A stretch of DNA of 64,000 bases from Rhizobium mayense (GTDB lineage Bacteria; Pseudomonadota; Alphaproteobacteria; Rhizobiales; Rhizobiaceae), in the NCBI RefSeq assembly GCF_030272705.1, contig NZ_JARFYM010000005.1, positions 124,001 to 188,000 of the forward strand, given 5' to 3'. A program made the translations under genes and the position numbers. Shown in pieces: positions 17,842 to 25,724 of this stretch. The notes under the pieces are model-generated. The model saw nothing but the letters and a program-made list of their open reading frames with translations, ran no database searches and was not told the origin of the DNA. Position 1 is the stretch's first letter, and the number at the start of each line of letters is the position of its first letter.

Positions 17842-18243
17842 CTCCGTTTGCCTCGATCGCTTGGCGTTGTTGGTTTTTGAGACCGCATGCCGGGCGATTC
17901 AGCGTTGCTCGACTTCCCCAATAAATTGCACATTGAATTCACGCCACGTCAAACGGCGCGAAATTTGGGCGTAGTTTTCATGAGAGTTATCCCCGCGATT
18001 ATCGGCTGGTCTCGATCGCCGCAGAGCGAATGCTACTTTGTCTCGATATTGGAAATTATCAGCTGGCTTCCGATGCGAAATCATAGTGTTCCGCGCAACG
18101 CAGTTCCCGGTTTTATTAGCTCCGGCGCACCCACTGGCAATTCGCTGATTGGGCCATTTGCGCGCAGGAAAGCGGCGCGGTGTAGAACTGCGGCGGATCG
18201 GCGGGGGTAATGCTGTGGAATATCGCCACCAGCAAATGACGGA
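17842..18243. other. Low-coding gap with gene debris
   Basis: This is a stretch of about 400 bp with no convincing intact gene on either strand. Short open frames here have no family pattern. Its right end contains the methyltransferase remnant listed separately. Together with the tRNA-Arg and the SLATT-like gene it looks like a small recombination-prone patch. Confidence 0.5.
18145..18232 (-). pseudogene. Internally deleted remnant of a methyltransferase paralogue
   Basis: Read on the minus strand, this stretch has GDIPQHY in one frame and PADPPQFYTAPLSCA in another. Both match the intact methyltransferase at 19275-20087, where they lie at residues 10-16 and about 165-180. At DNA level, 18162-18206 matches the region around 19550-19595, and 18208-18230 matches about 20040-20062. 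The intervening coding sequence of about 440 bp is missing. It is therefore a deletion scar of a second copy, not a working gene. Confidence 0.68.
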
Positions 18244-19146
18244 TCACATAAAGCCTGGATTTCGCGGCAGATACTGAGTCCAGTCGCCATAGCCAGGCGA
18301 TGCCATCAACAGCATTGGAAAGGTGATCCGCATGCCTTGCTGGACCGCAAGGCTCAAGGCGCTGTCGCATGTGCCCGGCAGGAACGCCGACACCTTCTCT
18401 GCGGAGCGATCTACCGCCAGCTTCAAAGCAGTCGCAAAAGCGTCGCGAAGAAGGTTGGGCCGCTTGACCGCCAGTGGGCCGATGTGCCCGCCGGAGCTGA
18501 CATAGCTGTAGCCGACACAGTCGCTGCCGGCGCAGAGCAGTACTCCTGTGTTTGCTGCGTCGTCGAGCAAATAGCGGTGATGTTTCGCACGCGAGGCGCC
18601 TATGGCGCGGGAGTCGATCTCGACAAGTTTTTCCATGGTCGCGGCGCTGTCGTCGATCGCGATGGTCTCTAGTGGCGGCGCCGGCAAATCCTGCACTACC
18701 CGTTCGCGCGCGGCACTGAACGCGTAGATCGGCATCTTGGGAAAGAGGCCATGCCGCATGTAAAGTCCCTGCGAGACGCGATTGAAGGTGAAGGTAATAA
18801 GTGCCTTGTGGGCCGCTCCCGATCTCCGGGCGTGCTCCATGGTTCGCCCCAAGAGTTCAGTCCCGATACCCTGGCCCTGTCGGGTGGGGTCGACGAACAA
18901 CTGGGCGAGGAACCAAGCATCGCCGCAAACCCAGCTCCAGGCAAAGCCGAGAATGTCTCCACCGTCCTCCGCAACCCACAGGCCATCAGGGTCGTCGTTG
19001 AGCGAAAACAGCTGAAAGTTGGGAGGGCTTGCGCTCGCCATCTGGCCGAAGCCATGCCGAACGGTAAGGTCGTTGATGGTGGCAACCACCAAGGCATCGG
19101 TCGAAGCCAAATCGTCAGCCCGAGCAGGTCTGTAGACAAGCGACAT
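18244..19146 (-). CDS. GNAT-family N-acetyltransferase with two GNAT-like halves
   Basis: The protein has 300 residues from the ATG at 19146, preceded by CGGAG; the frame extends further upstream without a ribosome site. The first half has the acetyl-CoA pyrophosphate motif RQGQGIG at 89-95 after AQLFVDPT, followed by LGRTMEHARRSGA. The second half (from about residue 165) has the GNAT-like order VGYSYVSSGGHIGPLAV but lacks a good motif A, so it is probably a degenerate second domain. The acceptor substrate is unknown. It lies 128 bp after the methyltransferase on the same strand. Confidence 0.85.
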   Translation of the reverse strand: MSLVYRPARADDLASTDALVVATINDLTVRHGFGQMASASPPNFQLFSLNDDPDGLWVAEDGGDILGFAWSWVCGDAWFLAQLFVDPTRQGQGIGTELLGRTMEHARRSGAAHKALITFTFNRVSQGLYMRHGLFPKMPIYAFSAARERVVQDLPAPPLETIAIDDSAATMEKLVEIDSRAIGASRAKHHRYLLDDAANTGVLLCAGSDCVGYSYVSSGGHIGPLAVKRPNLLRDAFATALKLAVDRSAEKVSAFLPGTCDSALSLAVQQGMRITFPMLLMASPGYGDWTQYLPRNPGFM

Positions 19147-19274
19147 TGGGTAACTCCGGCGAAGGTTTACGGGAGAATGCGAGCCGCAACGCCAATCATA
19201 CCAGTTCCCACGATCGTGGTCTCGGAGAACGCTGCTACCACTTTCGGTGGAGGCACCGGCCTGCACCGGTAAAA

Positions 19275-20087
19275 TCATAGCTTCCTTGCGGAAAAAATAA
19301 TCGCCTGCAGAGGCATGCGTGCCGGTTTGTCGCCGAATGCGCGGCGAATCTCCTGCAAGATCGCCTCAAGGACCTGTTGGGGTTCCGCGCCCTGTCGCGA
19401 GCGGATCTGTTCCGCAGCAGGATTGCCGTAGACGAGGCCGCGGGCAAAGGCTGCGGTGTCGTAGATTTCCTTTTCCAATCTCAGGACTGAGATCGTGATG
19501 TCGGAGAAGCCAGCATCGATGAGCGATTCCTTGATCGGGTCGATTGGGGCGCAGGAAAACGGCACGGTGTAGAACTGTGGCGGATCGGCGGGGAAAAGAC
19601 GTCCGACGACCTCGTGGGCGATGAGGGAATACGGATTGTAGTCCATCCGGTCCCAGACGCTGAGCAGATAGGCACCGCCGTGGGCAAGGACGCGATACGC
19701 TTCGCGATGGGCCTTGTCCTTATCGGGAAAAAACATCAGGCCGAATTGGCATACGACGGCATCGAAGCTGTCGGCTGCAAAAGGCAGTTGCGTCGCGTCG
19801 GCGGTTTGGAAATCGATCTGATCGGCGGAGCCGAATTTCTTGCGGGCGATCTCCAGCATCGGTGCGTTGAAATCGGTGGCTGTCAGGGACACGCCGGAGG
19901 GCAAGGCATCGCGCAGACGGCGCGTGACGATTCCGGTGCCGGCGGCAATTTCAAGAACCCGCCCGGGCCTGAAAGCGGCCGCGCGCCGTGCGGTTTCGGC
20001 CGCATAGTCGGCAAAGATGATCGGCCCCATGCCGGTGTCGTAGTGCTGCGGAATATCACCGACGAAACGAGCCGAATCCGTGTTCAT
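19275..20087 (-). CDS. Class I SAM-dependent methyltransferase
   Basis: The protein has 270 residues. Motif I is VLEIAAGTG at 44-52, an acidic residue ends strand 2 (ATDFNAPMLEIA), DATQLPF follows, and motif IV is FDAVVCQFGLMFF, which gives the UbiE/Methyltransf_11 pattern. The C-terminal third (PADPPQFYTVPFSCA and LIDAGFSDI) is likely the substrate lid. The substrate is not evident. A deletion-scarred second copy of this gene lies about 1.1 kb away at 18145-18232, implying a past tandem duplication. Confidence 0.88.
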   Translation of the reverse strand: MNTDSARFVGDIPQHYDTGMGPIIFADYAAETARRAAAFRPGRVLEIAAGTGIVTRRLRDALPSGVSLTATDFNAPMLEIARKKFGSADQIDFQTADATQLPFAADSFDAVVCQFGLMFFPDKDKAHREAYRVLAHGGAYLLSVWDRMDYNPYSLIAHEVVGRLFPADPPQFYTVPFSCAPIDPIKESLIDAGFSDITISVLRLEKEIYDTAAFARGLVYGNPAAEQIRSRQGAEPQQVLEAILQEIRRAFGDKPARMPLQAIIFSARKL

Positions 20088-20245
20088 GGGGCACCTCGCG
20101 AGGCCACTGGAGAGTGTAGATATCGCTCATGATATAGCTGTCGCGCCTGCTGAGGCAGGCGCTCATGAAGTCGGTGGTGACGACCTTACGCAGTATATTT
20201 TAAATGTATGCCGCCGAGACGACCGTAGGGCCGCACTCGATCTGC

Positions 20246-20536
20246 TTACATCTTACCTCCGCTTTTCTTGCACTGGGCGCGGAACTTGGAGCGTTCTTTG
20301 CCATGAAGCCCCTTTGCGTCCGCCTGCGCTGAGCAAGCCTTTGAAATGTCCGTTTGCGCAGTCGTTGTTGCCTTTGGCTTGGCCGTGGTTGCGGGCGTTT
20401 TCATGGTGGCCGCCGGCTTGTTTGTGGTCATCGGCGTCGTTGTCGTTGTCGACGGGGTCGTCGTCGTTTGCGCCATGGCGCCGGTGCCGATGAGAGCGAT
20501 AACCGCAGTAGCTGCGAAAATTGCAACAATTCTCAT
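20246..20536 (-). CDS. PsiF-like small exported protein, Thr-rich
   Basis: The product has 96 residues from the ATG at 20536, chosen because GGAGGA is 6-7 nt upstream; an ATG two codons earlier abuts that site. A signal peptide (to about TGAMAQ) is followed by a low-complexity Thr/Pro/Lys region and one PsiF-type repeat (KACSAQADAKGLHGKERSKF then QCKK) with two cysteines. PsiF is a phosphate-starvation protein of unknown function in E. coli. The Thr-rich linker suggests an exposed, flexible periplasmic protein. Confidence 0.8.
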   Translation of the reverse strand: MRIVAIFAATAVIALIGTGAMAQTTTTPSTTTTTPMTTNKPAATMKTPATTAKPKATTTAQTDISKACSAQADAKGLHGKERSKFRAQCKKSGGKM

Positions 20537-20702
20537 GGTCATTCCTCCGCTGGGTGTGACGACGCTTGGTGCGTCGTCAGTGACGAAGATTGAACCAATA
20601 TATTAGCAAAAGCAATCCGCCGCTTTCACCGATGCCACCTGTCGATGAAATTACACGTTTCGGTTAGATTATGCTGCTTTTACACCCCGACCGCTCGTGC
20701 CT

Positions 20703-21659
20703 TTACTTCCAAACGACGCGTAACGGCGCGGTCAGCCTTTTGAAGCCGGAGCGTAGCATGTCGTGCTTGGTCTTAGGTTTCTTGTCGGCAAACATTCCGA
20801 TGATCGAGGTCTTCAAATTGTCGCGCCATTGGGACTTGCCGGGCGATGTCGGCTTCAGGCCGCAGCGCCGCAGGAGATAGTTCATCTGGTAGACGGAGGC
20901 CTGCCGGTCGCAATCGCGCACACAGAAATGAATGCCAAGAGCGATCGAATAGACATCGCCGTTCTTGAAAGCATGTGGCGCTTTCGACGGGTGGTGAACG
21001 CCCGTCCCCTGGTTCAGGGCATAGACCGCCGCCTTGCTTTGTTTTTCGATGGTATATTTGGCGGCGTTGAGATCGCCGATGTAGTATTTCTCGATTTCCT
21101 TGTCGGGCAAGACGGAACGATCGTTTGCGTCCCATATGTTGGCGGTTCGGTTGCCGTGGATCTGGAACAGAAATGTTGCTTCATGGTCGATGTGATAGGG
21201 CGTTACGGCCTCAGGGGAGGCCAGGAATATGTAGGCGTCTTCCCACGTGACTTCGTCCCGCGAGCAACCGGTGTCGGCAAGGATTTCGGTCATGAGCTGA
21301 TCGAGCAATGCGCGATATTCCGGATCGCGCTGAACGCTGTAGAGCAGCACCCACGATCCTGATTCCGCCAGATTCGAGATCGCTTCGTTGACGCTTTCCA
21401 CCTTGTCGTGCAGCGGCACGGCCCAGCCGGCGTCTACGGGTGCTCCGCCCGCCTGCCAGCGCACGCTTCTCGTGCTCGTGTCCGCAAGCAAGGATTTCGC
21501 AAGTTCAGCAAGGCGCGGAAGCGAGAACAGTCGATGCCCGACCAAGTTGTGACTGAACTGAAATGACCTTTTATTGAAGTCATTTCTGAAAGCATTCGGT
21601 CCCACCTCGATACTACGCTTTTGCTGGGGAACTGTTTTCGTCACGACCGCTGTAGGCAT
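20703..21659 (-). CDS. JmjC/cupin_8-like Fe(II)/2-oxoglutarate oxygenase
   Basis: The protein has 318 residues. The metal triad of the cupin/JmjC fold is visible as His156-x-Asp158 in TPYHIDHE and a distal His (about 229) in HHPSKAPHAFKNGD. The Lys/Arg and aromatic residues between them (FLFQIHGNRTANIWD) fit the 2-oxoglutarate site. Bacterial members hydroxylate proteins, small molecules or polyketide/peptide intermediates; no carrier or biosynthesis gene is next to this one, so the target is open. AAAGGA precedes the start. The 292-bp gap upstream (21660-21951) has no gene that can be supported. Confidence 0.78.
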   Translation of the reverse strand: MPTAVVTKTVPQQKRSIEVGPNAFRNDFNKRSFQFSHNLVGHRLFSLPRLAELAKSLLADTSTRSVRWQAGGAPVDAGWAVPLHDKVESVNEAISNLAESGSWVLLYSVQRDPEYRALLDQLMTEILADTGCSRDEVTWEDAYIFLASPEAVTPYHIDHEATFLFQIHGNRTANIWDANDRSVLPDKEIEKYYIGDLNAAKYTIEKQSKAAVYALNQGTGVHHPSKAPHAFKNGDVYSIALGIHFCVRDCDRQASVYQMNYLLRRCGLKPTSPGKSQWRDNLKTSIIGMFADKKPKTKHDMLRSGFKRLTAPLRVVWK

Positions 21660-21951
21660 GATTGAAATCCTTTGGAATGACAGAGGCGTCAGGGAATTTC
21701 ACGAAAATGTGATCCCCGTTCACACTTTTGTCATCTCGTCCAAAAGGGGAGGAACATCCTACGATTGGTTACCTCATTCTTCATTCGGATGTAGGGTTGT
21801 GCTGACGCCAGCATGCGGTCTCAGGAAGGATGGCGGGGGCGGTTCCGCGGGCGCGGCGAGGGATCATTTCTTCCCGATGCCATCACCGTCCGGCGGCACC
21901 GTTGTCGGCGCGCTTGATGGCTCGACGACCCATTTGGGGCTTGGTTGATCT

Positions 21952-22692
21952 CTACTGCCTGTTCCCCGTCGTCACACCACCGTCGCAGATGAACTCCGCG
22001 CCGGTGGAGTAAGCGGACGCATCCGAAGCGAGAAAGAGGACCATTTCCGCGACCTCGCGCGCAGTGCCGAGACGGTTGATCAGCTGGCGTGCCGCAAAGG
22101 CGTCGATGCCCTCCTGGTCGAGAAACGGGTCGATCATCGGCGTTTCGATCAGGCCGGGATGCACGGAATTGACACGGATGCCGTATCGGGCGAATTCGTT
22201 GGCGGCGACCTTTGTCATGCCGCGCACGGCGAATTTCGAGGCGACATAGGCGACATTGTTGGCCGGGCCGCGGATGCCGGCCGTGGACGATATGTTGACG
22301 ATGCTGCCGCCGGTATTCTTCATCAGCCTGACGGCGGTTTTCATGCCGAGGAACACGCCGGTCTGATTGACCGCGATCACCTCTTCGTACATGTCGAGCG
22401 AGCATGCCTCGATCGGTGCGCGCCGCAGGATGGCTGCGTTGTTCACGAGGATTTGCAAGGCCCCGAAATTCCTTTCGATGGCGGCGATGGCGTCGTTCCA
22501 ATCCGCTTCGCTTGCCACGTTGAGCGGTACGTATAGGCCGCCAATCTCTTTAGCGAGCTTGCGGCCCTGGTCATGGATCACGTCGGCCAAGACGACCTTG
22601 GCGCCCTCTGCTGCGAAGAGGCGGGCCTCTTCCGCGCCCATCCCCCGCGCCGCGCCGGAAATCAGCGCAACCTTGCCGTCCAACCTGCCCAT
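21952..22692 (-). CDS. Short-chain dehydrogenase (FabG/hydroxysteroid-type SDR)
   Basis: The protein has 246 residues from the ATG at 22692, after GGGAGG; seven codons of upstream frame are excluded. The cofactor site SGAARGMG, NNAA, the catalytic Ser in NISSTAG and YVASK with Tyr and Lys are in register, and the C-terminal ICDGGVTTGNRQ closes the fold. It is a classical-type SDR of the 3-alpha/20-beta-hydroxysteroid or cyclopentanol dehydrogenase group by general pattern. The substrate is unknown. It is distinct from the longer SDRs at 2129, 29316 and 32151. Confidence 0.88.
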   Translation of the reverse strand: MGRLDGKVALISGAARGMGAEEARLFAAEGAKVVLADVIHDQGRKLAKEIGGLYVPLNVASEADWNDAIAAIERNFGALQILVNNAAILRRAPIEACSLDMYEEVIAVNQTGVFLGMKTAVRLMKNTGGSIVNISSTAGIRGPANNVAYVASKFAVRGMTKVAANEFARYGIRVNSVHPGLIETPMIDPFLDQEGIDAFAARQLINRLGTAREVAEMVLFLASDASAYSTGAEFICDGGVTTGNRQ

Positions 22693-22837
22693 GCCATGCC
22701 TCCCTGTCTGCAAGCCGTTTGGTAGCGATCAGTAAGGCACGGCCAAAGCAGGTAGGGCAAGGAGGTCGCCGAAAAATGAACTGTGAGAGGTTGTCGAATC
22801 TAGGATTTCTCGGCGGCCTAGATGTCACCTGCCACGA

Positions 22838-23512
22838 TCAGGCGCTCGCCTTGTCGGCTGCCGCGGATGCATCTGAACTCGATGCATTTGTATCTGAGGT
22901 AGCCGATGCCGACGGCCAGGTGATGTAGTAATACTGCGATCCGACCTGGCCGAAATAGGCTTCGCTGCCGGTGGTCTTGTCGACGAAGCTGCCGTCCGTG
23001 TTCTTGACGAAGGTTCCATCGGAGCCGCGTTCGAGATGAGCTTTCAGGAAGTCGTTCCAATCGCTGGTGGGGATGGTGTCGGCGGTCTTGCTGGTCATGC
23101 CCTGCTCGCTGGCGGCATTGACGTCCCAAGCCTTGATCGAAGCGCCCTTCGTCGGGTCGGAAACCGTCAGCGTACCGTTGTCGAGGGCATCGAGCATCGC
23201 CTGTGCCTGGCCTCCCGTACCTTCGCTTTTGACCGCGTCCTGCAGGTTCTGTTTCAGAAGATCCATGAACGAACTGCTGGTCAAATCCGGATCGGGCTGG
23301 GCTGCCGTATTGTCGGTCTGATTTGCCGACAGGCCGTTGAGCATGTTCGTGAGCGATGCCTGTGACTGCGACGGCAGGTTGGAGAGATCGCTGCCGCTGC
23401 TGCTGCCCAACAGAGGGTCGCTGCTCGAATCCTGCGACGGATCAGGCGTCTGCAGCAGCTGCAGCGCCATTTGCGATGCGAGCAATCGGGTGGTGGTCAG
23501 TGCGGAGACCAT
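22838..23512 (-). CDS. Hypothetical Ser/Asp-rich protein
   Basis: The product has 224 residues and is not recognised. GGAAGGAAC precedes its ATG. No signal peptide or membrane helix is seen. The N-terminal half is rich in Ser, Asp and Gln with repeated Leu (ALQLLQTPDPSQDSSSD), a central folded-looking part reads DWNDFLKAHLERGSDGTFVK and GSEAYFGQVGSQYYYITWP, and the tail is Ala/Ser/Asp-rich. This resembles secreted acidic proteins or flagellar hook-length and similar export substrates only in composition. It stands alone between an SDR and a drug-efflux operon. Confidence 0.65.
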   Translation of the reverse strand: MVSALTTTRLLASQMALQLLQTPDPSQDSSSDPLLGSSSGSDLSNLPSQSQASLTNMLNGLSANQTDNTAAQPDPDLTSSSFMDLLKQNLQDAVKSEGTGGQAQAMLDALDNGTLTVSDPTKGASIKAWDVNAASEQGMTSKTADTIPTSDWNDFLKAHLERGSDGTFVKNTDGSFVDKTTGSEAYFGQVGSQYYYITWPSASATSDTNASSSDASAAADKASA

Positions 23513-23610
23513 AGGTCGTTCCTTCCCAATGTGGCTGGTGAGCGGGCGGTGCTCATCACATGATGCCGTCGATTGTAAGATGAAGGACTTACCTGGGGCT
23601 TGTGATGGCC

Positions 23611-25167
23611 TCAGCGCGCAGGCTGAGCGCCATCGCCATGATGAGTCCTTAGCGGCAATTCGGGCAGGAACAGCAGCACGACCAATGCCACCGCCACGAT
23701 GGCGGTTCCGGTGGCGAAAGTCATGGCGATGGCGTGGCGGTAAAGCGCTATTGCCGCGGCATGGGCTTCCGGCGACGCGGTGGCGAGTTGCCGGAGGCCG
23801 CTTTCGGTCAGCGACGACATGTCGAGGCTGCCGGACGGCCCCGTCGCCTGCCGCACGCGATACGCCAGGATCGCGCCGGAGCCGGTGACGCCGATGAGAC
23901 CGCCGAGCGAGCGGAAGAAGGCAAGCGTTGCCGTGCCAACGCCGCGATGAGCATAGGGCAGGGCGTTCTGCACCGCGATCGTCATGTTCGGCATCACCAG
24001 GCCAAGTCCGAGACCAAGCGCGAAGACCGAGGGTTCGATGATGCCAAAGCCTTGGCTGGTGGCGGCTGCCCAGGCGAGCACCGCGAAAGCCACCGTGGCG
24101 AGGGTGAGGCCGAAAAGCTGGGCCGGCTTGTAGCGACCGGAGCGTTGCAGCAGCACGCGACCGTTGACGATCGAGGAGATGACCACGCCGATCATCAGCG
24201 GCCCGGTCAGGAGGCCGGAACGCGAGGGGCTGACGCCCATCACCATCTGGAAGAACAGCGGGAAGAACAGCGTCGCCCCAAGCATGCCCATGAAGGTTAG
24301 CGCCAGCACGACGCAGGCGACGACGAACAGTCTGTTGCGGAAAAGGTCAAGCGGCAATACCGGCTCCGGCTCGTGACGGATATGAAGGACAAAGAGGATG
24401 CCGAGGACCAGGGCACCGGTCGCAAGACCGATAATCTGCGGTGAATTCCAGGCCCATTCATTGCCGCCGAGTGCGAGTGCCAGCAGGAAGCCCGTCGTGC
24501 ATGCGGTCAGCAGCACCGCGCCGAGATAATCGATGCGGCGGCTGCGCGCCTGATGCGGCCGTTTCAGGGCCCGGCCGATCATGACGAGCGCCACCGCGCC
24601 GATCGGCAGGTTGACGTAGAAGATCCAATGCCAGGAGAGGAGATCGGTGATGATGCCGCCGACGATCGGTCCGAGGATGCTGCAAACGGCAAAGACGGCG
24701 ACGATCGAGCCCTGATTGCGGCCGCGTTTGGCCGGCGGCACGAGGTCGCCGATGATGATCTGCGCCAGGGGCATCAGCCCGCCGGCACCAAGTCCCTGAA
24801 TGGCGCGGAAGATGATGAGCTGTAGCAGCGTCTGCGCCATGCCGCTCAACACCGAGCCGAGGAGAAAGATCAGGATCGCAGCATAGATCATGGGCTTGCG
24901 GCCATATTGGTCGCTGAGCTTGCCATAAAGCGGCATGGTGCTGGTCGAGGCCAGCACATAGGCACTGACCACCCAGGACAGATGTGTGACACCGCCGAGA
25001 TCGCTGACGATGCGCGGCAGGGCGGTCGCGACGATGCTCTGGTCGATGGCACCGAGGCCGAGAACAATCATCAGGCCGAGAATGACGGCGCGGATTTCGC
25101 GGCGATCGGGTGCATCGCCTTCGGTTGGCTCCGGTTTCGGAGCGGCTTTTTGAATTTGTGCGGTCAC
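23611..25167 (-). CDS. MFS multidrug efflux transporter, DHA2 (14-helix) family
   Basis: The protein has 518 residues and about 14 predicted membrane helices. The drug:H+ antiporter signatures are LYGKLSDQYGRKPM (motif A), the acidic residue in GAIDQSIVATALPRIVSDL of helix 1, and GPIVGGIITD (motif C, antiporter) in helix 5. It belongs to the EmrB/QacA type. The ATG overlaps the stop of the marR gene by 4 nt, so it is the second gene of a MarR-controlled efflux operon. Substrates are probably hydrophobic drugs or plant phenolics, as for other rhizobial pumps, but this is inference. Confidence 0.93.
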   Translation of the reverse strand: MTAQIQKAAPKPEPTEGDAPDRREIRAVILGLMIVLGLGAIDQSIVATALPRIVSDLGGVTHLSWVVSAYVLASTSTMPLYGKLSDQYGRKPMIYAAILIFLLGSVLSGMAQTLLQLIIFRAIQGLGAGGLMPLAQIIIGDLVPPAKRGRNQGSIVAVFAVCSILGPIVGGIITDLLSWHWIFYVNLPIGAVALVMIGRALKRPHQARSRRIDYLGAVLLTACTTGFLLALALGGNEWAWNSPQIIGLATGALVLGILFVLHIRHEPEPVLPLDLFRNRLFVVACVVLALTFMGMLGATLFFPLFFQMVMGVSPSRSGLLTGPLMIGVVISSIVNGRVLLQRSGRYKPAQLFGLTLATVAFAVLAWAAATSQGFGIIEPSVFALGLGLGLVMPNMTIAVQNALPYAHRGVGTATLAFFRSLGGLIGVTGSGAILAYRVRQATGPSGSLDMSSLTESGLRQLATASPEAHAAAIALYRHAIAMTFATGTAIVAVALVVLLFLPELPLRTHHGDGAQPAR

Positions 25168-25613
25168 TGTCCGATGTCCCCGAGCGGGCCGATGGCGGCG
25201 CAGATGGCGGCGCGCGCCTCAGGCGATAATTTGGCGAGTTCGAAGGCGAGCCAGTCGGTTCGCCGCTGTTTTATGCCTTTAATCAGAGCCCGTCCCTTGT
25301 CCGTGGCGACGAGACCGCTGCGCCGCCTGTCTTCGGGATCGGGAGCGGCGCGGGCGACGAGGCCTTCGCGCTCCATCGCCTTGATGTGTCCCGATATTGT
25401 CGGCCCGCGCAGTTTCTCCAGCCGCGCCAGCTCCGCGACGCCAATGCCCGGCTGCCGCAGGATGGCGACGAGGAGAAGAGCCTGCAGCGGCGAAATGCCG
25501 GGGTCTTCGACCTCGCGCCGCAACTGCCGATAGAGGCGATGCAGGGCGGGGCGCAATGCTTCAGCAAGCGCCATGGCCTCTTCTAGGTCCTGGAGATGTC
25601 CGGTTTCGCGCAT
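25164..25613 (-). CDS. MarR-family repressor of the adjacent MFS pump
   Basis: The protein has 149 residues from the ATG at 25613; a TTG two codons upstream is the alternative and neither has a clear ribosome site. The winged helix (about 50-100) includes GVAELARLEKLRGPTISGHIKAM and the wing ARAAPDPEDRRRSGL with the DxRR motif of MarR. Its stop overlaps the start of the DHA2 transporter. A perfect 25-bp palindrome begins 10 bp upstream, the expected place for an autoregulatory operator. Ligand binding would open expression of the pump. Confidence 0.92.
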   Translation of the reverse strand: MRETGHLQDLEEAMALAEALRPALHRLYRQLRREVEDPGISPLQALLLVAILRQPGIGVAELARLEKLRGPTISGHIKAMEREGLVARAAPDPEDRRRSGLVATDKGRALIKGIKQRRTDWLAFELAKLSPEARAAICAAIGPLGDIGQ

Positions 25614-25622
25614 GGTCAAAAA

Positions 25623-25647
25623 AGATAGATAGGCTTCCTATCTATCT
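25623..25647. promoter_or_regulatory. Perfect 11-3-11 palindrome, probable MarR operator
   Basis: AGATAGATAGG (25623-25633) and CCTATCTATCT (25637-25647) are exact reverse complements around CTT. It lies 10 bp before the marR ATG, leaving no room for a normal leader, so a repressor bound here would cover the promoter. Confidence 0.78.
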
Positions 25648-25724
25648 ACATAACTCACGATTCCGCATTGCGCAAGCGATCGAAGCCTTGGAAGGATTCC
25701 GCTCCGGTGGGGAAGAGATGACCG

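Noticed and set aside
16894..18243. Integrated element bounded by a duplicated tRNA-Arg end
   Set aside because: No second copy of the tRNA 3' end, no integrase and no inverted repeats could be found by eye in the window.
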